From Aporophyla lueneburgensis (taxonomy: Eukaryota; Arthropoda; Insecta; Lepidoptera; Noctuidae): a DNA stretch of 64,000 nt. Positions within the stretch are counted from its first letter, which is position 1. Each line of letters begins with the position of its first letter. A model generated the notes under the pieces. That model had not been told where the DNA came from. It saw only the letters and a program-made list of their open reading frames with translations, and did not search any database. The translations under genes and the position numbers were made by a program. Of the stretch, positions 19,910 to 30,612 are shown piece after piece. The DNA is taken from NCBI GenBank assembly GCA_932294355.1, contig OW028736.1:35996323-36060322 (forward strand), given 5' to 3'.

Positions 19910-21198
19910 TGGTGCCGATTCTGTTGTCACAAAATTCTCTAAACTAAACTAAAAATCACTAAAATTTGGTTTAATCCTGTCAAACGACGATTTCCTATTC
20001 TGAAATAGACTAAAGTGACACAACTTAACTATATTTTTAACCGACTTCAAAAAGGAGGAGGTTATCAATTCGGATGTTTATATTTTTTTTTTTTTTTTTT
20101 TATGTATGTTCGGCCATAACTCCGTCATATATAAACGGATTTGCAAAATTCTTTTTTTCTTCGAAAGGGGTTTATTTCGAAATGGTCCCATATAAGTTTC
20201 ATATAAATCTGATGATGACTTCCGGAGACAGACATCAGAACTCTTTAAAAAATGACAGCAAATCAACCGCGATTTCTGCTATCGCATAAATATCCATTGT
20301 TTGTTTGAAATTAGTGCGGGATATATACTATAACTAAAAATTTAAAAATAAAAACTTTTTTACAAAAAAAAACAACCGACTTCCTTAAAAACACTACAAA
20401 GTGAAAAATAACTTTAATTTCGGAAGTCGGTGGCAAAAACCTTAAATAAAAATCCTAAGACACCGACTTCCGAAATTAAAGTTATTTTTCACTTTGTAGT
20501 GTTTTTAAGGAAGTCGGTTGTTTTTTTTTGTAAAAAAGTTTTTTAGTTTGACAGCACTAAGATTGCACTGAGTTATTAGTTTAGTGAAAATGTCAATTTT
20601 GCTATTCTGAGTTTGCCGGTTTTCACCAAAAATTTTGACTATAATAATTTATTGTAACTAAATCTGACTATTTTTGATCGTGATTAAAAAGGTGTGGAAT
20701 AAAACTAGTGGTCATGAACTAAAATTCTCAACAACGCCTCGCCTTCACGTACAAAAACAGTTCCGTATTTTTTATTTTCTTTTTGCTTATATCTTGAAAA
20801 TGGCGTGTCCTATCGCAAAAATAATGAAATTTTCGGCCCCCTTAATATACCCCGGCACATTTAAATCTCAACACGTGGGTAATATTTTTTTTTTATTTTT
20901 CAAACAAATGTGAAACATTCCATATAAAACACGTTGAGGCTGCCCCCCAGCACGCGCCTTCGTCTCTCAAAAAATTCATTCTACGCAATGCACACACAAG
21001 TACAACGTTGCGAAACGAAAAGAAAAAAAAATACCACGCTGAGTCGCGATTGTCAAATTCGATTTTAGTCGTGTCAAAATAATTTTTAAATTTAGAGATT
21101 TTTCCTTGCAGAATAGCGTTACAATTCTCATAGCCAAAAGTAAGGAATTTTAGAGATAGTTTAGTTAGTTTAGTTCGTGTACAACAGAATCGGCACCA
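19910..21198. mobile_element. MITE family A, copy 2, with insertion
   Basis: Inverted relative to copy 1 and separated from it by about 160 bp, so the pair forms a large palindrome. Copy 2 is longer because another repeat (20036-20542) sits in it. Confidence 0.75.
20036..20542 (+). repeat. 'AACCGACTTC' dispersed repeat with hairpin
   Basis: Begins AACCGACTTCAAAAAGGAGG and includes GTATGTTCGGCCATAACTCC, a widespread lepidopteran repeat. Its 3' part is a strong hairpin with arms of about 82 bp (20351-20432 and 20461-20542) ending in GGAAGTCGGTTG. Comparison with copy 1 of MITE A gives the insertion point. Confidence 0.65.
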
Positions 21199-21504
21199 GT
21201 GTCATTTTTTGCTTAGTGTCATGTTTGCATTACATTTGCCTCAATAATACACTGGTCAGCAAATAAACCGAGCCACCCACTACCTAGGAACTCTGATTCG
21301 ATTTTCTCAAAAAGTATAAAACTTACAACTATCAAAGTTATACCTACAAAAAGTGCGTTTCATGGTGATTAAAATGACTACAAATTAATTCGAAAGTACC
21401 GTCAACTCACATTGTAATCAAGCAACAAACACAATGCTAACGATTTGCTCTGTTTTCACCAGAGTTTGAAATTAGCGTTCTTTTTCTCTACAATGAGGGT
21501 AGTC

Positions 21505-22010
21505 GTGAGCGTCAAGATGGCGGGATCAAGTCCCCAATTTGAAATTTATCATATTAAAGTGTTTGTACTACATATGTACTATTTGTACCCAAAACAAGAC
21601 ATTTGTACCTCTAAAGGTAAAGAAAGTACGTCAATTTGTCCCTGGACCCGCCATTTTGACCTCAAAGTGGCGGGACCTTGTGGAAGCGCTACTCAGAGGC
21701 AGGCAATTCACACCGGCAGACTTAGTACTACATATGTACAGGTATATACTCAGTTTTCAATTCAATTGTAAGGCACAAATTCAAGTTACGTGATTAAAAC
21801 ATTGGTCCCGCCAATTTGATGATTCATGTTATCGCTGAATTCATATGAAAATCGTTAGAGCTCGTGCAAAATCAAATGTGGAAACTTAGTACGTCCGAAG
21901 TACATAAAAGTGTGTAATTTTCATATTCATAACCTAAGTACATCAAAAGTTATCTATCATTCATCGTTACCTTTAATGGACACATCTATGCAGAAATGAA
22001 ACAAGCGAAA
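21505..22010 (+). repeat. MULE left inverted repeat
   Basis: About 500 bp repeated inverted at 26092-26612 with few differences. Contains ACCCGCCATTTTGACC and ACTACATATGTAC motifs. The frames read here (21445-21793) recur in the other arm and are not genes. Confidence 0.85.
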
Positions 22011-22123
22011 ATGATTTTCATAATTATATTTATATATATTGATCCAACTACAAAATATAACTTTTGCCTTTAGTGATCTAATGTTAAAAGTTACTTATAT
22101 AATAAAAATAGTTGTGATAAGAC

Positions 22124-22909
22124 TTATTTTTGCGCATATATTAAACAATTAGGCACTATGTAAGTTTGACTCTTCTTAACTTTCGTCTCTAAGTCATCGT
22201 AGCACTCCCACTTACCAATGATTCGAGAAATATGAGCTCGATAATGCCCGATGCCGCTAAGCGTAGGTGGAGCTATAAACTCTATAGCAGATAGAATAAA
22301 ATAGCAATTCCCTTTTAAGACAATTTGTCTCGGAATTTCAAAAATGTTAATCTTCTTCAGATCATTAAGTTCAAAAAATATAGTAGATGATAGTGAGTAG
22401 GATATGGTTTTGATACCATTGCATCCAGATGCTCTGCATGATAACATTTGATCTTGAATCATTTCATCAGCTGATTTATCGAGGGAAACTATGCCGGCGG
22501 TATTTATAATGTTTAAATCTAGAGGTAAAAACCCGATCGATCTTTTTCCTATTGCGTTGACTGAGCATTTGTCATTGGAGCATGTTCTTATTTCATCTGC
22601 ACTGTATAAAACATTGGATAATATATGTTCGACAATATAAGTTATATTACACTCACAGCGTACTTGTATTTCGTTTTCACCGACACTTTCTGTTTTAAAA
22701 TTTGATTTCAAGATGTGAAGTCTATCTTTATAAATAGAACCGGTGGCATCTTTACTAGCTAGATTTTTTATGAATCTGCAGTAATCGTGATCCGAATTAT
22801 CTATTTTTTCTTTTAACTGATACTTTTCCATGTAGGCTACAGCCAACGACTGTGACATGGCATCAAATGCACAGGTATTTAACCCTGTAACACCATCAAT
22901 ACTTTTCAT
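22124..22909 (-). CDS. Ubiquitin-specific-protease-like protein in MULE
   Basis: 261 residues, uninterrupted. Near the N-terminus GLNTCAFDAM (Cys13) resembles the Cys box of C19 deubiquitinases. Near the C-terminus GHYRAHISR (His222) and KWECYDDL (Asp238/239) resemble the His box and the following acidic residue. Between them are Cys pairs (Cys85/87, Cys110/115, Cys158/163) that could bind zinc as in USP fingers. The protein is short and would be a minimal C19-like domain. It follows the transposase on the same strand inside the inverted repeats, so it is element cargo or a second element gene. The role is unknown; protection of the transposase from ubiquitin-dependent turnover is speculation. 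Similarity is by motif only. Confidence 0.6.
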   Translation of the reverse strand: MKSIDGVTGLNTCAFDAMSQSLAVAYMEKYQLKEKIDNSDHDYCRFIKNLASKDATGSIYKDRLHILKSNFKTESVGENEIQVRCECNITYIVEHILSNVLYSADEIRTCSNDKCSVNAIGKRSIGFLPLDLNIINTAGIVSLDKSADEMIQDQMLSCRASGCNGIKTISYSLSSTIFFELNDLKKINIFEIPRQIVLKGNCYFILSAIEFIAPPTLSGIGHYRAHISRIIGKWECYDDLETKVKKSQTYIVPNCLIYAQK

Positions 22910-23225
22910 CGTATTACCATTTGATAATATAAAAACTTTTGACGTGACAACGTCTTATAAATTGGTTTGCCGGGTGACACTTCAAGAAACTGCGTTACGC
23001 TCCGCTCACGTTATGCGCTCACAATGAGAGCGAGTGAGAGGCACGCGTCCCTTCCACTCGGGCATGGTTAGCCCGCCTAAGAACGAGAGAGACAGACATA
23101 AAAAGTGAAAGGCACGCGTCCCTTCCACTCGAGCACAGTTCTTTGTATAAATAAATGTTTTAAATTGTTACTATTATTTCATCCTTCTTCCTACTATACG
23201 AATGAATATTCACATTAAAATTATT

Positions 23226-25621
23226 TTACCACTCAAAGTCGTTGTCACGTAAAACTTTCGCCCGTATACCGACTTTACAGGCAACCAATTTTTTTTTTAT
23301 TTGTGTTTTTACTGTGCGTTTTTTTCTTCCTTTTCCTCGCCAATTTTCAACAAATGAAGGATTTTTGTCAAAAATTGAATCTGTATTTGAAGTATTCTTT
23401 GCTGTGTTAGACTGTGCCCGTTTAATAATCGACTTTGTTTTGTTGTCTTTTCCTAAATGTAAATCACTCGATGCTAATTTTATTTCACCTGAGATATACT
23501 CGAAATGTTTGGTAATGAATTCATCTATTCTCAGCCTGTGTGATTTGGTTTTAAGGTCGCAAAGAAGCGTCTTGATATTCTTAAAATAGCTCTCTATATT
23601 AGATGATGTAGGATTGCGTATTTCGCTACCGTACACATTTTTCATTAAGTTAGTCCATAGAGGCACTTGTTTCACCAATCTTAATAATGTGTCAACCAGC
23701 GAAGGCAAGTAGTATAAGTTTTCTGTATTACTAAAATTTTCAGAAGTGAGATCATTAATAATTGTTTCTCTAGATATATGATCATTTAACCAATCAACTC
23801 TCATATCTACTTGGGATTTTTTTCTTTCGTGTGTATCCTGCCTGATTTGTTCTTGATCTAAGAAACGTATATTTTTAGTAATACCTTCCTTATGTTTCTC
23901 TTCATCCTCTTGCCCATCAGTTTCAAGTTGAGATTTGATCTCTTTATCAAAATTAATATCATGAGCACTTTCACTGTCATTGTTGCCTATTTAATTTTCA
24001 TGAAACAAAGATTTCAATCGCAATCTCGCTTCTTCACTTCTTGATATTTCTCCATCTTGATCATTGCCAGATAACTTTGCTAAACAAAGTGTAACCATAT
24101 CTTTTGCAATATGTTTCATCTCTTGAAAATTTTCACATAATTTCATCTTTTTTAAGCAATTAACGTAAAAGTACTTTACTCTGTTATCGCTATTTTTGAA
24201 ACAAGACTGATTGTATAAAATTTTGATCATATGGCTAGTATCAATTCTAATGTATGTTTCGGGCAGGACGACGTCTTTTTGTTCAAATAATATACTAAAT
24301 GATACTTCCAAATATTCTTTTGTTGTACTGCAGCGTGTAAACGCTTTTACACATGCTCCGATAAGCGCAGAAGTGTCATCGCATATTACTTCTGCTGGTA
24401 CTGGATTTTTTTTACACCACTGATTCAGCCAGTCAGTAATTGTTTCTATGGTATGACTTTCGGATACCATTTGGAACAGTGGTACGCTGGTGTGCCCCTC
24501 AAACGTTTTTAAAACACAGACGTATAAAAACAAGTGTTTTGTAAGCGAAATTTTAGAAAAAGGGCCAAAACTCTTCAAAATACTCCCCGTAGCATCTAGA
24601 CTTATTACGGCCCGCTGGTATCATGAAGGTATTGTCTGTAATATTTTTCTTGATCAGGAGACCAATAATGCACTATGAAATTTGGATGTAGTGCTATTAA
24701 TCTGATAAATTCATTATTGGGTGGAGTTTGAGCCATTAGCCATAAGGACATTGTCAGGTTCGCGTCACAATATGTAGCCTTTCTTCCTTCATACTTGATT
24801 TGGCGAAGAGTTCCTAGTGTTGGCAAGATAGGCGGTTCAACATCGTTACTGCCCATCATAGAATGAGCTAACGAATTGCGTACAGAGATAGCTGATGATA
24901 TTTTTAGGTCATTACGTAGTTCCTTTCTTTTCATAGTTGACAATTTAATCTTTCTTTGAATTTTATGTTCAAAGTCTGGTTTCTGATTTTTTATTGAAAC
25001 TTCACAGTTTGCTATTTTATCGGTAGGCCAATTTATAAGAATGCCAACATCCGCTTTACATTCTTTACATTTTCCGAAACAGCGGACAAATTCATCTTCT
25101 TTGATTGAATATGTTTTGAAATGCCAAGTACATGGTTTTTTGCTAACTTTCCATAACTCTTCTCTTAATAGCCCAGCCCATTCTTGACTAGGTAAACACA
25201 TTTTCTTACGATACTTTGATGTTGTTAAGCTAGGACAATTTCTCCTGACATATTTAACGATTGGCTGAATTTTGCTCCAAGCGTAAATATCTAAATGGAA
25301 ATGAAATTGTTCAGATTCTACAAGCAATTTGTCACCATCGTAGTCACTACTTCTTTCATCATGTTCTATTTCCTTATCGTTATTATCGCTATCCGTTAAA
25401 GATTCAGTTACATCAAAAAAATAATTGAAATTTCGTTTAGCCGACAGGTATAAACTTTTCGGAGTCATTTTAAAATTGAGTTGTCTACTAATATCAGTAA
25501 ACACTAGGTCATTCGATGATGGTATGCCGTGAATAAAAGATACTTTGTTATTTTCAAATACCTTTTTTTGGTCTTCCAACAGCACTATACTTTTCCTTCC
25601 TGTTTGTATTTTTCTCTTCAT
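23226..25621 (-). pseudogene. MULE-type DDE transposase, frameshifted and stopped
   Basis: Three segments in order. At 25621-24605 (338 codons) there is a basic N-terminus, an acidic stretch, and CX2C-type residues (GKCKEC) in a probable zinc region. After a one-base frame change near 24605, VISLDATG holds the first catalytic Asp (codon 24594-24596) and VICDDTSALIGACVKAF holds the second. A single in-frame TAA at 23991-23993 follows. The frame then stays open to 23226 and includes TSSNIESYFKN, whose Glu is the likely third catalytic residue. The order LDATG ... CDD ... NIES is typical of Mutator-like transposases. Two lesions only, so decay is recent. Confidence 0.78.
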
Positions 25622-26091
25622 TGTTAATCCTTCACGTAGCTAACAGAATATAAAATAACTTGTTATGTTGCTCACGTAAATACAGATATTAAAATAGGCA
25701 ATATTACTACAATTAACTGTTGTTATCAAACGCATTCACATACAGAATGACGACACGGTTCCGCCGCAAAAAACAGTATGGTTGAAATGCAATCGAGGAC
25801 CTACCCTCAAGTTCAATTATATTTTCTCATAACTTATAGAAACGGTTATGAGATAATTACCTCATCAAATACAAACTACGTAAAGTATTTAGGGTTTCCA
25901 CTGATCAAAATATATATCAAAATCATTGAGATTGTTTGTTTCATTTCTGCATACATCTGTCCTATTATATAATTATTAATAAGCTAATCAAACTTTTTAT
26001 TACATAAGTAACTTTTATCATTATAACACTAATGGCAACAGTTATAATTGTAGTTGAATCAATATACATGTATAAATAAAATTATCAAAAC

Positions 26092-26612
26092 CTGGCTTGG
26101 TTTATTTCTGCATAGCTGTGTCCATTTCAAAGATAAATGATACGATGAAACGATGAATGATAGATAACTTTTGATGTAGGTTATGAATATGTAAATTACA
26201 CACTTTCATGTACTTAGGACGTACTAAGTTTCCACATTTGATTTTGTACGAGCTCTAACGATTTTCATATGAATTCAGCGATAACATGAATCATCAAATT
26301 GGCGGGACCAATGTTTTAATCACGTAACTTGAATTTGTGCCTTACAATTGTATTGAAAACTGAGTATATACCTACCTGTACATATGTAGTACTAAGTCTG
26401 CCGGTGTGAATTGCCTGCCTCTGAGTAGCGCTTCCACAAGGTCCCGCCACTTTGAGGTCAAAATGGCGGGTCCAGGGACAAATTGACGTACTTTCTTTAC
26501 CTTTAGAGGTACAAATGTCTTGTTTTGGGTACAAATAGTACATATGTAGTACAAACACTTTAATGTGATAAATTTCAAATTGGGGACTTGATCCCGCCAT
26601 CTTGACGCTCAC
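26092..26612 (+). repeat. MULE right inverted repeat
   Basis: Inverted partner of 21505-22010, ending at GACGCTCAC and followed by the duplicated GGGTAGTC. Confidence 0.85.
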
Positions 26613-26700
26613 GGGTAGTCGGATATTTCTTATCATTTCTTTAGTTTTTGTCCATCGTTTGCTCAGACGCGTGTGTTTTTGCTACTTTTTTCGATTAATA

Positions 26701-27732
26701 ATGGATACAACACCTCAGGAAGCAGCTCAAGCTGTAGCATTACTTCAAGCAGGCATTGCGCAACGTGAAGTCGCTCGAAGGCTTCGAATCAGCAGATCTT
26801 CGATGCAACGAGTTTACAGACTATACCTAGAGACTGGAGCATTCGAGCGCCGTCCAGGTACGGGCAGACCTAGGGCTACATCAGCAGCAGATGATCGTTA
26901 TATCCACCTTACTTTTCTGCGAAATCGCCACGTCAACGCAGTTCAAGTCCAACAAAGTCTGCGTGACGAACGCCAAGTGGTCATAAGTTCAGATACCGTC
27001 AGAAGGAGACTTGCTGAACGGAACCTGACACCAAAAAGAGCTGCAACAGGCCCAGCATTAACGGTAGCACACCGTCGAGCACGACTTGAATTTGCTCGAG
27101 AGCATAGGGATTGGACATTAGAGCAGTGGAGTAATGTACTCTTCACTGATGAGACCAGGGTGAGTCTACATGGAAGTGATCGACGTCAGAGAGTATATCG
27201 TCGCCCTGGAGAACGTTATTCTCAGTGTTGCATCAAGGAAACTGTTGCTTATGGAGGAGGATCTGTAATGGTCTGGGGCGGCATCTCGTTAACAGCACAT
27301 ACAGCGTTAGTTTTCATCGACCCGACGGGCCGTACACGTAGACTGACTTCTCATCGCTACATTACTGAAATCCTCGCAGACCATGTGGTACCTTACGCAG
27401 GATATATCGGACAGGATATGCAATTGATGCATGATAATGCACGGCCTCATGTTGCTCATGTGGTGACCCAGTATCTACGCGACGTCAGCATTCGTACGAT
27501 GGACTGGCCAGCTCGAAGCCCGGACTTGAATCCGATAGTACACTTATGGGATGAGCTGAAACGTCGGGTTCGAGCCCGGGTACCTGCTCCAACAAGGCTT
27601 CCAGAGCTGCGAATCGCAATTGAAGAGGAGTGGAATACAATTCCTCAAGATTTTATCGTCAGGCTCGTAAGGTCGATGAATACAAGGATGCTGGCAGTTA
27701 TCCGAGCAAGGGGAGGGAATACGGAATATTGA
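26701..27732 (+). CDS. Tc1-like transposase with lost catalytic Glu
   Basis: 343 residues from the ATG at 26701 (MDTTPQEAAQA); the same frame is open upstream but belongs to the leader. An N-terminal helix-turn-helix (QREVARRLRISRSSMQRVY), a GRPR motif and a second DNA-binding unit precede the catalytic domain. FTDET carries the first Asp and MHDNARPH the second. After 34 residues the expected Glu of PIEHLW is Val (GTA, codon 27538-27540). Everything else looks intact. One A-to-T change from GAA would explain it, so the ORF is open but the enzyme should be inactive. The start lies just right of the inserted MULE, which has separated the gene from most of its 5' leader. Confidence 0.9.
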   Translation: MDTTPQEAAQAVALLQAGIAQREVARRLRISRSSMQRVYRLYLETGAFERRPGTGRPRATSAADDRYIHLTFLRNRHVNAVQVQQSLRDERQVVISSDTVRRRLAERNLTPKRAATGPALTVAHRRARLEFAREHRDWTLEQWSNVLFTDETRVSLHGSDRRQRVYRRPGERYSQCCIKETVAYGGGSVMVWGGISLTAHTALVFIDPTGRTRRLTSHRYITEILADHVVPYAGYIGQDMQLMHDNARPHVAHVVTQYLRDVSIRTMDWPARSPDLNPIVHLWDELKRRVRARVPAPTRLPELRIAIEEEWNTIPQDFIVRLVRSMNTRMLAVIRARGGNTEY

Positions 27733-28232
27733 TTAAAAACTTTTTTTTGACTTTATCTTTGTTTTTGGCTTTAATTTTTTTTTTCACTTTATCATTACTA
27801 ACGATTGTCACGACTGGAAAACGACTCTTCTTTGTAAAATCCTTAATAAACACAGAAATATTGATTAAACCCAATGAATTTCCTTTCATTTTAATCACCA
27901 TGAAACGCACTTTCTGTAGGTACAACTTTGATAATTGTAGGTTTTTTAGTTTTTGAGAAAATCGAATTAGAGTGCCTAGGTAGCGGGTGGCTCGGTTTAT
28001 TTGCTGTCCAGTGTAGTTCACAAATTTAACGCCATATTGACACTTTTAGTTTAGTGTCAGTTTGGCTTCAAAATTGCAAGTTATCTATTATTTTTTCATT
28101 AGAGCATACTTATCACATTGCTTTTAATGTCGTTTTTGCTGTCATTATTTTCTTATAATCTTAGCATTGGTAAAATGTATAGTTTAATAAAGTGTCATTG
28201 TGCAGTCGGCGTTATGGCAATAATTAAGGTAG

Positions 28233-28551
28233 TGGTGCCGATTCCCTTATCCACAAACTAAACTAAATTTAAGTTCAGTGCATCTTTTTCTTTCTATTTC
28301 ATTAAGGAAAGGACAGAAGATAAATTTTAGTTTAGTCCTGTCAAATTGATCAGCGCTTGACATAAATTGGCGTAATTTTAGCAGGCAAGTTTTTAATCAC
28401 GTCTAAACTTGTATGGAGTAGTGACAGGCGCTGATTAATTTGACAGGACTAAACTAAAATTTTTCTTTTGTCCTCTTCTCAATGAAATACAAAGAAAAAG
28501 ATGCACTGAACTTAAATTTAGTTTAGTTTGTGAACAAGGGAATCGGTACCA
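28233..28551. mobile_element. Foldback MITE family B, copy 1
   Basis: 319 bp, ends TGGTGCCGATTCCCTTATCC and its inverse. Arms of about 125 bp pair across a short centre (AGTTTAGTCCTGTCAAATT near each inner edge). The second copy is at 57791-58108. The first 12 terminal bases match MITE family A. Confidence 0.8.
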
Positions 28552-29376
28552 GTGTCTTTATACCGTGACACTTTTACACCGACAGTTAACATCTAAAATT
28601 GGAAATTACATTAGGGATTAGTGTACTGACTGGACTGGACTTAAGTAATTTATTTTCTTTGTTTTGAAATGTGCACTACACAAACATTGATATATGACTT
28701 TTATATTTTAAGGAACTATGCAAAACAATGCAGCCGCGTGATAAGTTACTGATGCTTGCACTTGAAAGTCTTGAAAATAAATAAAATGACTGTACCAATA
28801 TCAACCAGTATTTCATATTCTCACTCAAGTAGAGCCACTGCAGATTTCGGTTGAAAACAATAAAAAACCACGTAGTTTCAGCAGCAGTAGTTCATCTTCG
28901 AGCAGCTCATCTTCATCTAGCATTGGTTCTCATATATCAAGTTCAATCAAGTCTAAGCAGTCCAACTACAGTACACACCATCCATGGCATTCGTGATACA
29001 GAGTCATCCTAGTACGAGTGCCAAAGCATTCCTTTGAGACTTAAGTGCAAATTACAATTACAGAAGACCAAATCTATTTTTAAGGAGACCTATTATTTTA
29101 GTAATAAAGATTTTTTATATTTCTATTTATTTAACGAAACCAGTTGCGAATCTATCGAGCATATCTAATTTGCGAAGTAGTATGATTCAAGAAATTCTTC
29201 CTCTTCCATTACTTAGAGCAACAATTTTCTACAGCATCGTCAAAAGCAGGTGAATTTTCCCCAGATTACATAGATTATGGACATCTATATTATTTGAATA
29301 CTTTTTGTTTGCGTTGCTTAAAGTAAACTTACAGAATTTATTGTTTCTCATTTTTGCCTTGTGCTCATAAATATTA
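28552..29376 (+). other. Possible remnant ORFs, unknown
   Basis: Mostly AT-rich. A 23-codon frame at 28713-28784 reads ELCKTMQPRDKLLMLALESL and then stops, preceded by a polypyrimidine-AG that could be an acceptor. A second frame, roughly 28788-28998, has a run of about a dozen serines and then a stop. They could be terminal exons of an unrecognised gene or TE remnants. Nothing else is visible. Confidence 0.25.
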
Positions 29377-29625
29377 ATATCTGGATGACCGAGCTTTGCT
29401 CGGTATTTTTGGTAAATTGTGTTTAAAATAATAAGTTTATGTTCAAGTTGATTATCGATAAAGTTGGTCATTGAAACACGAATAAAACGACATTTTATAA
29501 AAATGAATTCTAGCTAGATCGATTTATCGCCCCCGAAACCCCCTGTATACTAAATTTCATGAAAATCGTTGGAGCCGGTTCCGAGACTCAGATTATATAT
29601 ATATATATATATAAGAATTGCTCGC
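29377..29625 (-). repeat. Dispersed repeat, uninterrupted copy
   Basis: Inverse of the two flanks of the foldback element at 13495-14660, joined without the insertion at CCCCCGAAACCCCCTG (about 29530-29546). It provides the empty target site. An AT dinucleotide run lies at about 29594-29613. Confidence 0.65.
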
Positions 29626-29639
29626 TTAAAGGTATATAT

Positions 29640-29834
29640 CTGCTAGCTTTTGCCAGCGGCTTCGCCCGCGTGGAGATCGGAAATTATCCCGCGGGAAAGT
29701 ACTACCGAGATAAAAAGTACCTATCTGTGTGCCAAATGTCATCTAAATCCGATCAGTAGTTTTTGTGTGAAAGAGTAACAAACATCCATACTCACAAACT
29801 TTCACATTTATAATAACAGTAGGAAGTAGGATTA
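29640..29834 (-). mobile_element. Short Helitron-like element
   Basis: On the minus strand it starts TCCTACTTCCTACTG and ends in a GC-rich hairpin GCGGGCGAAGCCGC followed by TGGCAAAAGCTAGC. A 5' TC and a 3' hairpin before a CTAG end fit non-autonomous Helitrons. No TIR or target duplication. The family is very common in Lepidoptera. Confidence 0.5.
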
Positions 29835-30612
29835 TGAAATATATATTTTGTAGTACTAAGTATATATATTTTTTATCACTGTTACGTTAAATAAAACAGT
29901 ATTTGCCAATTAAACAATAGTTTAAAAGCTTTTATTATTTCATTTTTTGATTGAAAAGTAAGTCCACAATGTCACTAAGACTAAATAAAATAAAATTAAG
30001 AAACTAAAAGTGACACTTTAATATAAAAAACGATAAAAAGTAAATACATATAAGTAATATTTTTTTGTTCTCAAATTTAAGATACAACCTTTACCGATTA
30101 TTTCTGTATCAAAGAATAACTAAATTGTGCATTGATTCTTACGTGTCACTCATATTAATATCACAAAAAACGTTTTTAAGCTCTCCTGAAAAGTTAGCTT
30201 TTTGGATAGTGACAGTTTTGGTTTAAGCGTGCGATATAGTGACCTAATTTTTTTTTTCTGAAATGCAGAAAGAGTATAAAGGATCGTAGCAGGTAGCGTT
30301 CCGTAGTTACTGCCTACCCCCATGGGAAAAAAGCGTAAGTTTATGTACAGACATCAAAAAAAATTGTGATCACTAGCATAAGCTGACATATTTTTTTAAA
30401 TTGAACTTTATGAAGAAAAAATCTTTGTTATGTGTTTTCTTTAAATAGAAATACCCTATTTGAAATTAAAAAAATATAACTATTTTTTATCAAAAAATGT
30501 TTAGTAATTAATCATAATGTAATTGTAACAGAAATTTGATAGAAATAAAAAGACTGTTTAAACCATTAACCAAACTAAAACAACAATTTATTAATAAAAG
30601 GTTTATTATTCA
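29835..30612. other. AT-rich, AGTGACA-like motifs, no gene
   Basis: No coding signal. Contains several AGTGACA/TGTCACT motifs (near 29970, 30008, 30142, 30209, 30237). Confidence 0.3.

Larger units (their letters stand above)
21505..26612 (-). mobile_element. MULE-like transposon with protease-like ORF
   Basis: Length 5108 bp. Inverted repeats of about 500 bp (21505-22010 and 26092-26612) start GTGAGCGTCAAGATGGCGGG. The flanking 8-bp duplication is GGGTAGTC (21497-21504, 26613-26620), which fits Mutator-like elements. The minus strand carries a broken DDE transposase (25621-23226) followed by an intact 261-codon ubiquitin-protease-like ORF (22909-22124). The two are separated by about 315 bp that contain two copies of an AGTGAAAGGCACGCGTCCCT-type sequence near 23033 and 23105. 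Confidence 0.85.
21250..28013 (+). mobile_element. Tc1-like transposon split by MULE
   Basis: Ends are CACTGGTCAGCAAATAAACC at 21250 and its inverse ending at 28013, flanked by TA (21248-21249, 28014-28015). The inverted repeats continue inwards for over 100 bp (GAGCCACCC, GATTTTCTCAAAAA, GTGCGTTTCATGGTGATT). The transposase is at 26701-27732. A 5.1-kb MULE-like element sits in the 5' leader at 21505-26612. Without it the Tc1 element would be about 1.65 kb, a normal size. Confidence 0.88.

Noticed and set aside
21445..21793. ORF with MAGSSPQFEIYH
   Set aside because: The same peptide appears at 26316-26636 because both lie in the MULE inverted repeats; non-coding.
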